64,000 nucleotides of DNA, taken from assembly GCF_004361815.1 (NCBI RefSeq), contig NZ_SNWA01000002.1, positions 1,240,001 to 1,304,000 of the forward strand. The letters are read 5' to 3'. The notes under the pieces are model-generated. The model made no database searches, had not been told where the DNA came from, and was given only the letters and a program-made list of their open reading frames with translations. The stretch comes from Paraburkholderia sp. BL10I2N1 (lineage in GTDB: Bacteria > Pseudomonadota > Gammaproteobacteria > Burkholderiales > Burkholderiaceae). This document shows, one piece after another, positions 9,105 through 18,232 of this stretch (the first letter of the stretch is position 1; each line of letters begins with the position of its first letter). Both the position numbers and the translations under genes were made by a program.

Positions 9105-9800
9105 TCAGGCTACCGCGCCAAACAAAGCGCCGACACCTGATGACACGCCCATTGCCAAAGCGCTCCAGAAGACCACGCGCATAACACCTGGGCCCACTCT
9201 CGCTCCACCTGCCTTTGCGGCCAAACCGCCTAGCACGGCCAGTGAGACCAAAGCAGAGACGACTATCGCTGGAAGCAGCACCGATTCGGGCGCAAATGCG
9301 GCGACGATTGCCGGCAACGCTGCGCCCACCGAAAAGCTGCAGGCAGAAGCCAACGCGGCTTGCAACGGTCGGGCAGCGGTCACTTTCGAGATGCCCAGTT
9401 CATCGCGCGCGTGAGCACCCAGTGCGTCGTGCGCCATCAGCTTTTCGGCAACCTGTTTAGCAAGCGGCAAATCCAATCCACGACGCACATAGATTGCTGT
9501 CAATTCCCGATGCTCGCGCGGAAAGTCGGCGTGGAGTTCGGCCTGCTCTTCGAGCAGAGCCGCCTTCTCTGTATCCGCCTGCGATGAAACAGAGACGTAT
9601 TCTCCAGTCGCCATCGACATCGCCCCCGCCACGAGCCCAGCCACCGCCGTGAGCACAACGCTTCCATGAGCGGTATGCGCTGACGCTACGGCAGCAACAA
9701 GGCTCGCCGTCGAGACAACGCCATCATTGGCGCCGAGCACAGCGGCACGCAACCAGCCAATGGATTCAAGACGGTGCTGTTCCTTATGTCCCTTGACCAT
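9105..9800 (-). CDS. VIT1/CCC1-family membrane transporter
   Basis: A 231-residue protein of the vacuolar iron transporter family, which moves Fe2+ or Mn2+ across membranes; the bacterial role is less certain. The motif LGANDGVVSTASLVAAVASA (residues ~22-41) and the AGAMSMATGEYVSVSSQADT segment are diagnostic. A cytoplasmic acidic helix region (about 80-135) follows, then three C-terminal membrane spans. About five transmembrane helices are expected and hydrophobicity agrees. It stands alone between the dehydrogenase and LysR pseudogenes. Confidence 0.85.
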   Translation of the reverse strand: MVKGHKEQHRLESIGWLRAAVLGANDGVVSTASLVAAVASAHTAHGSVVLTAVAGLVAGAMSMATGEYVSVSSQADTEKAALLEEQAELHADFPREHRELTAIYVRRGLDLPLAKQVAEKLMAHDALGAHARDELGISKVTAARPLQAALASACSFSVGAALPAIVAAFAPESVLLPAIVVSALVSLAVLGGLAAKAGGARVGPGVMRVVFWSALAMGVSSGVGALFGAVA

Positions 9801-9872
9801 ATTGCCTCGTCATTGGAAGCTCTCGCCGGCGAGTTGCCGCCCTCGCGATTATGTCTTGCGCTCCTGCAGTCG

Positions 9873-10555
9873 CTATTGCCGATTCGTCTTACTGCGTGCG
9901 ACAGACGTCGCAGGTGATAATGAATCCAGGCAGAACTCGATAAACGCCTGGACCTTGGCCGGCGGATGGCGCCGTGACGGGAGGAGCGCGTAAAGCGGAA
10001 ACCTCTCGTCAGGCCAGTCCGGAAACAGGTCAATCAGCGAGCCATCTTTTATCAAGTCCTCGATGCGAATCTCTATCACCTGCGCGATACCAGCGCCCGT
10101 GACACATGCACCCAGCAACGTACCGACATCAGACACGGGCAATCGTCCCTCGGAAGGTATGTGGGTGACCTTCCTGCCGCGATGAAATTCCCACTCGAAG
10201 GGTCGGGCCGTCACAAGGTTGTAGACCGTGATGCGCTGATGTCGGCTGACTTACTCCGGCTTCTTCGGGCGTCCATGCTCGGCCACATATGCCGGCGATG
10301 CGGCCGTAAGGATGCGCGTCTTCTGGTGCCTGCGCGCAACGAGGCGCCCCTCCCGGAGGTGGGGCAAAGCGCACCGCGAGGTCAAATCCATCGGCCACGA
10401 GGTCGCCCAAGTCGTACTGTCGGGACGGGCCGAAAGATGCGCTCGTCCAGACGGCAACCATATCCGCGATGTTGTCGGGGGTTGTCGACCCGCTTGCAAA
10501 TTGAATCGACCTATCACGCTGACTTACAGACCGCCTTGCTTTTGACTGGGCGGTT
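9873..10555 (-). pseudogene. LysR-type regulator remnant
   Basis: Minus-strand fragments in three frames assemble into the LysR substrate-binding domain. One piece reads YDLGDLVADGFDLAVRF, a second REGRLVARRHQKTRILTAAS with PAYVAEHG, and the third covers VSDVGTLLGACVTGAGIAQV to the C-terminus at 9873. At least two frameshifts are needed. The DNA-binding N-terminus is absent because IS30 sequence begins near 10555. The IS may have cut an already decaying gene. Confidence 0.75.
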
Positions 10556-11640
10556 TCAAAACCGAAATGCAACAGGTTAATGAAGGGTTGAAGGTGTTTG
10601 CGTGTTGGTCTCGAGCATGCGCGCAAAGACTTCCAGAGGCGAGTGAAAGGCGTGGGTAGCACGGGGCCTGCTGTTCAGGCTGTCGGCGATGTCGTCAAGT
10701 TCATCCTGGCTGTAGACTGAGAGATCGGTGCCCTTGGGCAGGTACTGGCGTAGCAGTCCGTTGGTGTTCTCACAGGTGCCACGCTGCCACGGACTGTGCG
10801 GGTCACAGAAATACACGCGCACGCCGGTGGCGGCGGTGAGTTCCGGATGCCGCGCCATCTCCTTGCCCTGATCATAGGTCAGGCTCTGACGCAGTGGCGT
10901 GGCGATGGAGTTCAGTTTGGCGGTGAAGCCGGCCAGCGCTGAGGCGGCGGTGGCATCCTCCATCTTCGCGAGCAGGACAAGCCGGCTGGTGCGCTCGACC
11001 AGAACTCCCACGGAGGACTGGTTGCCCGCACCCTTGATAAAGTCTCCCTCCCAGTGCCCGGGCATGACCCGATCGTTCACCTCAGGCGGGCGTACGTGGA
11101 TGCTCAGCATGTCGGCGATCTTGCCCCGTCTGTCGTTGCCACGACTGCGTGGCATTCGCGTGCTGCGAGCCTGGCGCAGACACGAGATGAGCTGGCGGCG
11201 CAGTTCGCCGCGCGGGTGTGCATAGATTGCGTTGTAGATGGTCTCGTGCGAGACGTGCATGGAAGGGTCATCGGGCCACATGCGCGTCAGCGTACCGGAG
11301 ATCTGCTGCGGCGACCACTTCCAGCTAAGCAGACTGAGCACAATGCGCCACAGTGCGCCTTGGGGATTCAGCTTACCCGGCGTGCGCGCTGCAGCCCGCC
11401 GGTTCGAACTGATGGTCTGCGCGACTACCGAAGCGTAGCCGCGCACCGGACACGCATTACGCGCCAGTTCACGGCTGACGCTCGAAGCTGAGCGGTCAAG
11501 CGTGCGGGCCATGGCCCGCACGCTCAAACCCTGCTGTTTCATGCTGGCAATAGTGATACGTTCTTCAGGCTGCAACTGCTGATACTTTCTTGTAGTCATG
11601 TGCGCACCTTAGCAGATCAAGGTGTTGCACTTCAAAATTG
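10550..11640. mobile_element. IS30-family element, copy 1
   Basis: The element encodes a full-length IS30 transposase on the minus strand. Its ends carry related inverted sequences: near 11620-11640 GGTGTTGCACTTCAAAATTG and, at the other end read in reverse, CCTGTTGCATTTCGGTTTTG (about 10555-10575). Exact ends and target duplication could not be fixed by eye. It abuts the truncated LysR gene. Confidence 0.7.
10577..11599 (-). CDS. IS30-family transposase
   Basis: A 340-residue protein. The N-terminal helix-turn-helix region (KYQQLQPEERITIASMKQQG, SASSVSRELARN) binds the ends. The DDE core follows: GHWEGDFIKGAGNQSSVGVL with the first Asp, LTYDQGKEMARHPELT with the second Asp, and WQRGTCENTNGLLRQYLPKG with the final Glu. 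Length and motifs are those of an intact IS30 transposase. It is close in sequence to the split copy ending at 53953. Confidence 0.92.
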   Translation of the reverse strand: MTTRKYQQLQPEERITIASMKQQGLSVRAMARTLDRSASSVSRELARNACPVRGYASVVAQTISSNRRAAARTPGKLNPQGALWRIVLSLLSWKWSPQQISGTLTRMWPDDPSMHVSHETIYNAIYAHPRGELRRQLISCLRQARSTRMPRSRGNDRRGKIADMLSIHVRPPEVNDRVMPGHWEGDFIKGAGNQSSVGVLVERTSRLVLLAKMEDATAASALAGFTAKLNSIATPLRQSLTYDQGKEMARHPELTAATGVRVYFCDPHSPWQRGTCENTNGLLRQYLPKGTDLSVYSQDELDDIADSLNSRPRATHAFHSPLEVFARMLETNTQTPSTLH

Positions 11641-11850
11641 ATCGCGCCCTGCAAAGACGCGTTCATAAGGGTGTGTTTAATCCAAATCTAGGATTTTGCA
11701 CCGCCGGCCAGCCGAATACATACGATGGTCGCGCGTCGGACAAACCCAATCGGCTCGATAACTTGTCCCGCTCGCCCGGCTCAGGGCAAACCAGTGAGCT
11801 CAAGCTGCACTCGGTTCGCCTATCTTTAAGGCAGTGACAAGGAGGCGAGA

Positions 11851-12645
11851 ATGCTCACCGAATATCTTTTCCGAGACGTCAGGCGACTGAATGAGTACGC
11901 CTCCCAGATTAACCCTGCACTGACCGTCACCGAAAAGACGAAAGAGTGGACGGTCGGGCTTAGCCTGGCTGGACCGAAAGCGGAGGGCAAACAGACCGAG
12001 AAGGTCCGGCCTATGACCGACCATGAAAAGGCGATATTAACACTCGAGTTTCTACGTTCGAATTCCGCCATACATGAGGGACGTCCAGTTCCGCCTCTGA
12101 AAAACGGTTTGCCGTGCCTGGACAACTCGTTTGCCCAAAAAGCCTTCGTTTACGAACGCTGCCGTGCCTTCAGAGTAAGCGTTCCCCAAAAAGCAGTTGA
12201 AGGCGCAGTGGCATTTGCATTCTGGGTGTCACAGGGCTTCGAGCACGACAAGGCATGCGACATGATTTGCCTACTCGAGGATGTCGCTGCAGAGGATAAA
12301 CCAGTGTGGAGCGGCGGCACGCCGTCCGCATACACCCTTCTCCAGGCACTACTCCACTACGCGGGCCCAAGGGAGGAGAAAAGCGCAATCGCGGTCGACT
12401 CCAACCCCTGGCCTCGTGATAGTTCCTCCTCGTTTCCCCTGCCGAGCTACCTAACTGCATCCTGGTTTTCCGAGCAACCGGAGATGATAGTGGAAGAGTG
12501 GGGCTGTATTGTTTCGCAGCCTCGCAACATTGAAGTCGTGTACCGCATCCGCGAGACGCGCATCTTCCCGCATGAAGCGCCTCGAAAGGGCTACGAAATT
12601 TTCGGCTATCCGCTATGGATAGCTGCTGACTATTCCTCGGGCTAG
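11851..12645 (+). CDS. Orphan hypothetical protein, 264 aa
   Basis: An uninterrupted frame with a strong ribosome-binding site (AAGGAGG) 6 bases before ATG 11851. It starts MLTEYLFRDVRRLNEYASQI and contains a charged segment around residue 40-60 and a mid-region AVAFAFWVSQGFEHDKACDM. Its C-terminal third reads as beta strands (EVVYRIRETRIFPHEAPRKG). I do not recognise the family; a loose resemblance at the N-terminus to proteins with a YLD/FRD-RL-SYYSQ style start is not enough for a call. It is soluble, with no signal peptide. It sits alone between IS30 and IS3 and is less GC-rich than its neighbours, consistent with transfer. Confidence 0.65.
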   Translation: MLTEYLFRDVRRLNEYASQINPALTVTEKTKEWTVGLSLAGPKAEGKQTEKVRPMTDHEKAILTLEFLRSNSAIHEGRPVPPLKNGLPCLDNSFAQKAFVYERCRAFRVSVPQKAVEGAVAFAFWVSQGFEHDKACDMICLLEDVAAEDKPVWSGGTPSAYTLLQALLHYAGPREEKSAIAVDSNPWPRDSSSSFPLPSYLTASWFSEQPEMIVEEWGCIVSQPRNIEVVYRIRETRIFPHEAPRKGYEIFGYPLWIAADYSSG

Positions 12646-12779
12646 CGAGCGGGCAGGGTTCGGGGAACAGGGAGGTTCAAGGATGTCGACGCCAATATAA
12701 TTTGGACCCGCATGCCGCCAACGAACTGACCCATCTACCAATTGTACCGGCTCCGGTTGTCTGGACACGCTTTTGCAGC

Positions 12780-13679
12780 TCAGGCGGCCAGCTTCATCAG
12801 CCGTTCCTGACGGGCTTCGAGGGGTGATTTGAAGCCCAACTTTTCAAGACGCCAGTCGCGATTGTATCGATCCTTGAACGCGATGGCGGCGGCACGAACT
12901 TCCTCCAGGTTTTTGAAGATGCGTCCATGAATAGCCTGTTCCTTCATTGTCCGGTTGAATCGCTCGGCGACGCCGTTGGTCTGGGGTTCGGCGACGAAGG
13001 CATAGCTCGGCGCGATGCCCCAGAACCGGATCTGGTTACGGAAGTCGTCCGACGTGTACTGCGAACCGTGATCCATACGCAGCGACAGCCCGCGGCCCGC
13101 ATCGGCGAGCACGGAACCGAATTCGTCCAGCAGCCCCTGGGAGATCGGCTCGAGGGCAGCAAAGCGGTCGCCAATCTTCGCGGCATGAATGCCGGTACAC
13201 ATGCCGTCGCAATGATCAACGGCCGAGAAGATCCACACCATGCCGTCGTCCACGGTCGCGATGCGCACGCCGTCGGTGCCCCACATCTCATTCGGGCAAT
13301 CGGTTGTGATCCGGCCATCGTGAAGGTTGGGTTCGCCTCGCGCTTGCCGGTGCGGCGACAGCAGGCTGTGCTCGCGCATCAGTCGCAGCACGCGGGTCCG
13401 GGAGACCCGGATGTCGTGCAGGATACGCAAGCGCGCCCAGACCTTGCGATGCCCCTCGCCGATGAAGGGGGAAGCCACCAGATCGTCGCGGATGGCCTTC
13501 AGCAGGTCAGCATCGGGCATCTTCGGTTTCGGGCCGCGGCGGCCCGGGATGATCGGCACCACGTTGTCCGCTGTCCTCGCGCGGACAGCATAGATCGTCG
13601 AGCGGGGGAATCCGAGCACCTGGCAAACCCGTTGCAATCCAAAGGGCTTGTTCGCACTAACGGAGATCGCGCGGCTCAT
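12780..13679 (-). CDS. IS3-family transposase OrfB (integrase core)
   Basis: A 299-residue DDE integrase-type transposase. Catalytic regions are MWGTDGVRIATVDDGMVWIF (first Asp), LRMDHGSQYTSDDFRNQIRF (second Asp) and QTNGVAERFNRTMKEQAIHG (Glu). The N-terminal GHRKVWARLRILHDIRVSRT segment is the usual helix-turn-helix region before the core. It overlaps OrfA by four bases (ATGA); in IS3 elements the active enzyme is normally an OrfAB fusion made by -1 frameshifting. Confidence 0.92.
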   Translation of the reverse strand: MSRAISVSANKPFGLQRVCQVLGFPRSTIYAVRARTADNVVPIIPGRRGPKPKMPDADLLKAIRDDLVASPFIGEGHRKVWARLRILHDIRVSRTRVLRLMREHSLLSPHRQARGEPNLHDGRITTDCPNEMWGTDGVRIATVDDGMVWIFSAVDHCDGMCTGIHAAKIGDRFAALEPISQGLLDEFGSVLADAGRGLSLRMDHGSQYTSDDFRNQIRFWGIAPSYAFVAEPQTNGVAERFNRTMKEQAIHGRIFKNLEEVRAAAIAFKDRYNRDWRLEKLGFKSPLEARQERLMKLAA

Positions 13680-14065
13680 GTCGACGATCTCCGAGCGGTC
13701 AAAGGGCGACGGGCCTGCAGTTCACGTTCCTTGCGCAGGATCTCGTTTTCCATAGACAACTCGCCGACGCGCCGCACGGCGTCATTGAGCCGGGCTTCCA
13801 GGGGATCGCTGGTGCGTGCCTTCAGGCCGGCCTCCATGCCGGCCAGTGCCAGCTCACGCCATTGCTCGAGCACGGCGATCGTCACACCGACTTCACGGGA
13901 CACGGCGTCGACGGGTTCGCCACGCAGCAACCGAAGCACCACGCCGCGTTTGCGACCGGTCGACCAACGCTTGACTTCGGCGGCGCCAGAGGCGCTTCCA
14001 GTCGCGCTACGCGCTCCTTCCAGCGCCTCTGGCGCAACCCCGTTTACATCTGTTTTCTTCAACAT
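13676..14065 (-). CDS. IS3-family OrfA (DNA-binding)
   Basis: About 129 residues. The helix-turn-helix reads KRGVVLRLLRGEPVDAVSRE with VGVTIAVLEQW, and a leucine-zipper-like helix follows (LEARLNDAVRRVGELSMENE, ILRKERELQA). It provides end-binding specificity for the transposase. The start at MLKKTDVN (14065) is preferred, as in copy 2, over an upstream extension to 14089. Confidence 0.88.
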   Translation of the reverse strand: MLKKTDVNGVAPEALEGARSATGSASGAAEVKRWSTGRKRGVVLRLLRGEPVDAVSREVGVTIAVLEQWRELALAGMEAGLKARTSDPLEARLNDAVRRVGELSMENEILRKERELQARRPLTARRSST

Positions 14066-14240
14066 CAACAACTCCAGTTTGGGACCCACGTTTTACCCCA
14101 AATCTGTGTCCAGAAAAACAGGAGGCGCGGCAAATTAAAACAAGGCTCAAGCAGCAACGGCTCTCGGCCCAACCAAGGTGGTCATCCGAATTTCCGCATG
14201 CGGGTCAAGCTGGCATCGGCGACATCACTCCATAGCCGCA

Positions 14241-16544
14241 CTAGCCTCCGCGATAGCGGGCATTCAAATCCGCCGTTCGCTTTTCGAACGCGGACGTCAA
14301 ACATTGCGCGTCCGCACAATCACGGGTAACCATCTCGAGCCAACGCTCCTGTTCAATGCGTACGCCGCTGTCCGCGGCCCCAATTCGTCTCTGCGCCACT
14401 TCATATTCCTGAATCTCCCGCTCATAGCTCGCTGATAGAACCGCGCTCTTGCATACATTTCTGCTGAAATATGTTCCGTCTTCGCTGCAAGGAATGACCG
14501 TCCCACTATCAGTCTTGTCAGTCGGCGCAGCCCCATTCGTACTAACAGGTATTGTTGACCTCCGAGCACTTCCGGTCTGTACGAAGTTTTGGTTCGAATT
14601 CGGTGCAATGGTTGCGACAGGTGGCTCGAACGCGGTACTAGCGGCGGACGCTGGAAACGTGACTGTCCTCATGTGCGCGAGCAGGTCCGGCAGCGGAGTC
14701 CATGCATTGAGATTTTCGTGTCGCTCATAGCGTGCAATCGCTGCACTGGTGCGTGACCCCAGATTTCCGTCAGGCTCGCCGTGCAGATAACCATGAGCAA
14801 TTAGAAATCGCTGAACGTCTCGCCGAGTATCAACAGTCGATTCAGCGATGATAGGAGCCTTCACTGGCGCAGGCGTTGCTAATCCAGCGAAGAAACGGTT
14901 AGCCTCGCTTCCCTGCGCCGTGTGCATAACCGCGTAGTTGACGACCGGCGTAGTCGCGTCCCGGATATTCGGAACCCAGTGCATGGCGCCCGCCGCGCCG
15001 TAGAGCGCTCCGGCGAAGGACGCGGACATAGTGAAAAAGCACGCGTTCTTAAGAGGCGCCCAGTCACGGCCACGCTGCCGGTACTCAGCTGGTACTTTAA
15101 GCCTCAGAAGGGAACTGATAGTCGCACTCAACAGCCAACCAACAGGCGAAACCGCAAGCATTGCTAGTGCAGCAGCCACTACAGCGAAACATAGAGGTAC
15201 GACTGCCTGCCATGGATTTGATGGCGAAAACTCCGTGAATCTATTCGCAGTGGAGAAGAAACTGGCGACGGCCGGGAACATTGCGACGATTGCCCAGGCC
15301 GCACGCGAGTTGGCAGGCGACACCTTATCCAAAGTATGCAGGAATGCAGTGCCTATTGAAGTCGCTGCATCACCCGAGATGAACCCTTCGGCAACGCGAA
15401 CAATTGCCGGCGCTGGGTTTTCCCGGGCATCTTTGCCGAGTTTCGCGACGTTCTGCAACGCCTCGTCAAGGACGGGGACACTGCGGAATACGGCAAACAG
15501 CTTTTTCGCCTGCCGTCGAATATTCGAGCGACCGCGCTTTCCGCCGTTCAATAAGGACGCAATGTGGTCGAGCTCGTAGCGTAGAAGCTGGTCAAATACC
15601 GGCGGAGTCTTGATGGGAATGACGTTTGCGCCCGCAGCGGCAACGATGTAATTGGTTTTGACAACATCGATGCCGAGTTCGACGATTTCCGCCGTGCCGG
15701 TGTAACGCACAACCCAATTGTCGTTTTCATTGTATTCAGTGCCCGCCAGGTCCAGCGGAACCAGTTCCTGCGCACTGGTCGGCCCTCGATGTTCGAGCGC
15801 GCGCACCAGTGCTTCCGCGGCCAGGCCGGTGTGTTTCGGCACGTGCCACCATGGTCTTGCGATTGCCTTCACGCGCGATACGTCGGTGAAAAACCCGTGT
15901 CCGGAGCATGCGCCGCACGTCTGCTTGCCTGACCCGCCGCAGCTCGTACAAACCACCCGTCCGCCTCCTCCGCACGACGGACACGTGCGGCGTACGGTTT
16001 GCGAGTAGGTTTCATTATGTCGACCGTTCCATCGGGTGTGCGTTACTGTTTCATTATGCGAACCAACGCCGCCGCAGCCGCCGCAAGTTCTCTTGCCACG
16101 CCCGGAACAGCCACCGCATGAGATGCGACCACTCCCAGTGCAACTTCCACATTGCCTGAAAACTGAATACGAGCCGAAATCGTGAACCGGCTGGGCCGTC
16201 GATGGACACGCAAGCGCGCCAGAACGGGCGGCGTCGACACGCTGCATGAACGGCCCCCGGATGTCCCGGTTGCGGACCGCTTTCTGACACAACCGTTGAA
16301 GATGACTTTGATAGTCGGCGGTTCGGTAGCCAAAATGACCACCCGCAACCGACGCGTTGCCCTTTGAAGTGGATGTGGTGATGTCGTGCTCAAATCGCCA
16401 GACGACATATGCTGTCGCCATGTACTGTTCGGTCAACACGTTCGTCGGAAGTATCTCATTCTCATGTACGTGATTGCCGCCGAACAGATGCCGGAGGTTT
16501 TGCAGAAGTTTTTTGCCATGCGGGCCAAGTTGCGTGATTGACAT
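14241..16544 (-). CDS. Multidomain membrane protein: DnaJ-type zinc fingers, TM helices, peptidoglycan-binding domain
   Basis: A 767-residue protein I cannot assign to a named family. Residues ~132-217 hold six CxxCxGxG repeats (CGSCTGSG, CGGCSGRG, CGGCGGVG, CPSCGGGG, CTSCGGSG, CGACSGHG) like the DnaJ zinc domain but without a J domain. Residues ~400-540 contain three or four hydrophobic helices. Residues ~570-612 resemble a peptidoglycan-binding type 1 repeat (RRDVQRFLIAHGYLHGEPDG with SRTSAAIARYE). The end (~690-767) has paired cysteines and RWLEMVTRDCADAQCLTSAF, reminiscent of LprI-like lysozyme-inhibitor domains. This order implies a cytoplasmic zinc module joined to a periplasmic wall-contacting part. 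It is flanked by IS3 on one side. Confidence 0.7.
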   Translation of the reverse strand: MSITQLGPHGKKLLQNLRHLFGGNHVHENEILPTNVLTEQYMATAYVVWRFEHDITTSTSKGNASVAGGHFGYRTADYQSHLQRLCQKAVRNRDIRGPFMQRVDAARSGALACPSTAQPVHDFGSYSVFRQCGSCTGSGRISCGGCSGRGKRTCGGCGGVGSHNETVTHTRWNGRHNETYSQTVRRTCPSCGGGGRVVCTSCGGSGKQTCGACSGHGFFTDVSRVKAIARPWWHVPKHTGLAAEALVRALEHRGPTSAQELVPLDLAGTEYNENDNWVVRYTGTAEIVELGIDVVKTNYIVAAAGANVIPIKTPPVFDQLLRYELDHIASLLNGGKRGRSNIRRQAKKLFAVFRSVPVLDEALQNVAKLGKDARENPAPAIVRVAEGFISGDAATSIGTAFLHTLDKVSPANSRAAWAIVAMFPAVASFFSTANRFTEFSPSNPWQAVVPLCFAVVAAALAMLAVSPVGWLLSATISSLLRLKVPAEYRQRGRDWAPLKNACFFTMSASFAGALYGAAGAMHWVPNIRDATTPVVNYAVMHTAQGSEANRFFAGLATPAPVKAPIIAESTVDTRRDVQRFLIAHGYLHGEPDGNLGSRTSAAIARYERHENLNAWTPLPDLLAHMRTVTFPASAASTAFEPPVATIAPNSNQNFVQTGSARRSTIPVSTNGAAPTDKTDSGTVIPCSEDGTYFSRNVCKSAVLSASYEREIQEYEVAQRRIGAADSGVRIEQERWLEMVTRDCADAQCLTSAFEKRTADLNARYRGG

Positions 16545-16883
16545 CGTATTTTCCAGTTCCTACGCGCGATATTCAGCGGCTCTCCCATGGAATAACGGCA
16601 TGCTGGTCACCATCTTTAATCCTCGAGCAGTATGGAAACGGTGATGGGGACTGTTTAGTCAACGAGCATATTTTGGGTGACGGGACCAGAATCAGGCTTA
16701 AGTGCTCGCAATTCTGTGACGCGTCATCAACGGAAGATGGAGCAGTGATATTCGCCCCGGCATAGGCTGCCGCGGACTGACGTCAACCAGGTGCTAGCCG
16801 TGGTTATCGACCCAAGCTCGTGCCTGGGGACGGAGGTAACCATACGACTCCCCATTGTCTGCGAAAACACAGCCGTGCCGACC
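16545..16883 (+). pseudogene. Remnant of a histidine-kinase C-terminus
   Basis: Just upstream of the receiver domain and in the same frame, bases ~16800-16860 read SSCLGTEVTIRLPIV, the last strand of a histidine-kinase ATPase domain (the usual GTEVTIRLP end). The rest of the kinase is gone and the frame is closed further upstream. Nothing else is recognisable between 16545 and 16790. Confidence 0.5.
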
Positions 16884-17264
16884 ATGACCATGACGCACAC
16901 GATGCCGGCGATTCGCGTCCTTCTGGTGGACGACAACGCAGACGCCACGGCGGCGCTCGGCACGTTGCTGGAGCTCGAGGGGCATGAGGTGAAGCGGGCA
17001 CAGAGCGGACCCGACGCGCTCTCGATAGTGGAATCATTTACTCCGGACGTTGCCCTGATTGATATCACGATGCCCGGCATGGATGGCATTGAGCTTGCGC
17101 AACTGCTTCGCCTTCGGGCCCAGTGCTCCCAGACTAAGCTGGTTGCATTAACGGGCTACACCGATGCCGCCAGCAGATTCCAGACCGACGAACGGGTATT
17201 TGACTGCCATCTCACCAAGCCACTATCGCTCGATGACCTGGCGGATGTCATGCGGCGTTCGTAG
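16884..17264 (+). CDS. Receiver-domain protein, probable end of a lost hybrid kinase
   Basis: A 126-residue single receiver (REC) domain. The acidic pair is in VLLVDDNADATAALGTLLEL, the phospho-acceptor Asp in DVALIDITMPGMDGIELAQL, the switch Thr in LVALTGYTD and the conserved Lys in HLTKPLSLDDLADVM. There is no output domain. Immediately upstream, in frame, lie the last residues of a kinase ATPase domain, so this was probably the C-terminal receiver of a hybrid sensor kinase whose N-terminal part was deleted. ATG 16884 could still allow expression as a lone receiver. Confidence 0.75.
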   Translation: MTMTHTMPAIRVLLVDDNADATAALGTLLELEGHEVKRAQSGPDALSIVESFTPDVALIDITMPGMDGIELAQLLRLRAQCSQTKLVALTGYTDAASRFQTDERVFDCHLTKPLSLDDLADVMRRS

Positions 17265-17536
17265 AACCTGATAGCCCGATGGCAAACGTGGAAGGCGAGT
17301 CTCATGGCGCCGCGCCACTGGACGCCGCTATCGCGCTGGACGGTTACGTGGCTGTATGCGAACAGGCATCCATTCGCGCAGCGCGGCTGCAATACGGGAG
17401 CCGCATTGCCGGGACAGCGCGTCCTCCAGGTATTTCCAGGAAAAGCCTGCGGGAGACGATAGGCAGGCATGCGATTGCAGCCGGGCCACTTCATTGAGAG
17501 GCGAAGCTGCGTCAACATTTTGCAAGGACTACACGC

Positions 17537-17845
17537 ATGGAGACTGACAACCACGATGGGATGCTTGAGACCCGGCTGGTGCAGGTGCGTGGCCAGGTGC
17601 AGGGTATCGGTTATCGGGAAGCTTGCATACGCCATGCCCAGGCGCTGGGCGTCACCGGCTGGGTACGCAACCGCATGGACGGTTCGGTGGAGGTGATGCC
17701 GCAGGGTTCGCCGGAGCAGCTTGCCAACATGTGCACGTGGCTAAGCGAGGGCATGTCCGCAGCGCTGGTCGACGAGCTTGAAGTGACCGAGGTGCCGCCG
17801 CCGTTTGCCCGCTTTGACTACTTTGAGCGATTGCCCACGCTGTAA
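17537..17845 (+). CDS. acyP: Acylphosphatase
   Basis: A 102-residue protein with the acylphosphatase fold. VRGQVQGIGYREACIRHAQA contains the phosphate-binding loop and catalytic Arg, and GWVRNRMDGSVEVMPQG contains the catalytic Asn. It would hydrolyse acyl phosphates such as carbamoyl or acetyl phosphate. The family is usually 90-100 residues, so it is complete. It stands alone, 270 bases after the receiver gene. Confidence 0.92.
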   Translation: METDNHDGMLETRLVQVRGQVQGIGYREACIRHAQALGVTGWVRNRMDGSVEVMPQGSPEQLANMCTWLSEGMSAALVDELEVTEVPPPFARFDYFERLPTL

Positions 17846-17920
17846 AGGCGAGTATTTCGACACAGCGGAAGATGTCGGGTTTTCCATCTGCAGGCCTGTC
17901 GGGCAGCGCCATCGCTGATG

Positions 17921-18232
17921 TCAACGGGTTGGACCTCGGGACCTTTGTCGAGCGCAAGCTGCCTGACGCATCGGACTGGCGAGCGGCACGCTGACGAGGA
18001 TCTGCGGCTCGTTGCCGTCGCAATGCCGCTGCAACCGCTTGTACCTTACCGCGCTCGACTCGAAACGGGTGAGGCGCAGATTGCCAAAGTCCCAGCACTC
18101 CGCCTGGCCATCGAACGCCTCGGAACGCGAAAGATCGAGCTCCATATCGAAGAAAATCGACGCGACGACATCCCTCCAGGCGGCGCCTGCCTCGCTTGAC
18201 GGTGCATTTTTAATCGTATAAACGCAGGACAT
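17921..18232 (-). pseudogene. AraC-type regulator N-terminal remnant
   Basis: The minus strand reads AGAAWRDVVASIFFDMELDL, FGNLRLTRFESSAVRYKRLQ and DGNEPQILVSVPLASP. These match the start of the AraC-binding-like sensory domain found before an HTH_18 domain. The frame is lost at about 17990 and no DNA-binding domain follows. It is a truncated, frameshifted regulator left of the ISKra4 element. Confidence 0.45.

Larger units (their letters stand above)
12743..14132. mobile_element. IS3-family element, copy 1 (1390 bp)
   Basis: The left end is TGTACCGGCTCCGGTTGTC and the right end, reversed, TGCCGCGCCTCCTGTTTTTC; both run into the shared TGGACAC block. The element begins TG and ends CA, flanked by AAT at 12740-12742 and 14133-14135, a 3-bp duplication. 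It has the same length as copy 2 at 45944-47333. It carries overlapping orfA and orfB on the minus strand. Confidence 0.85.

Noticed and set aside
12927..14138. Long plus-strand frame (403 codons), with a similar one at 46128-47603
   Set aside because: Antisense to the IS3 orfB/orfA genes; translation shows no family signature and only mirrors GC-rich codon bias.
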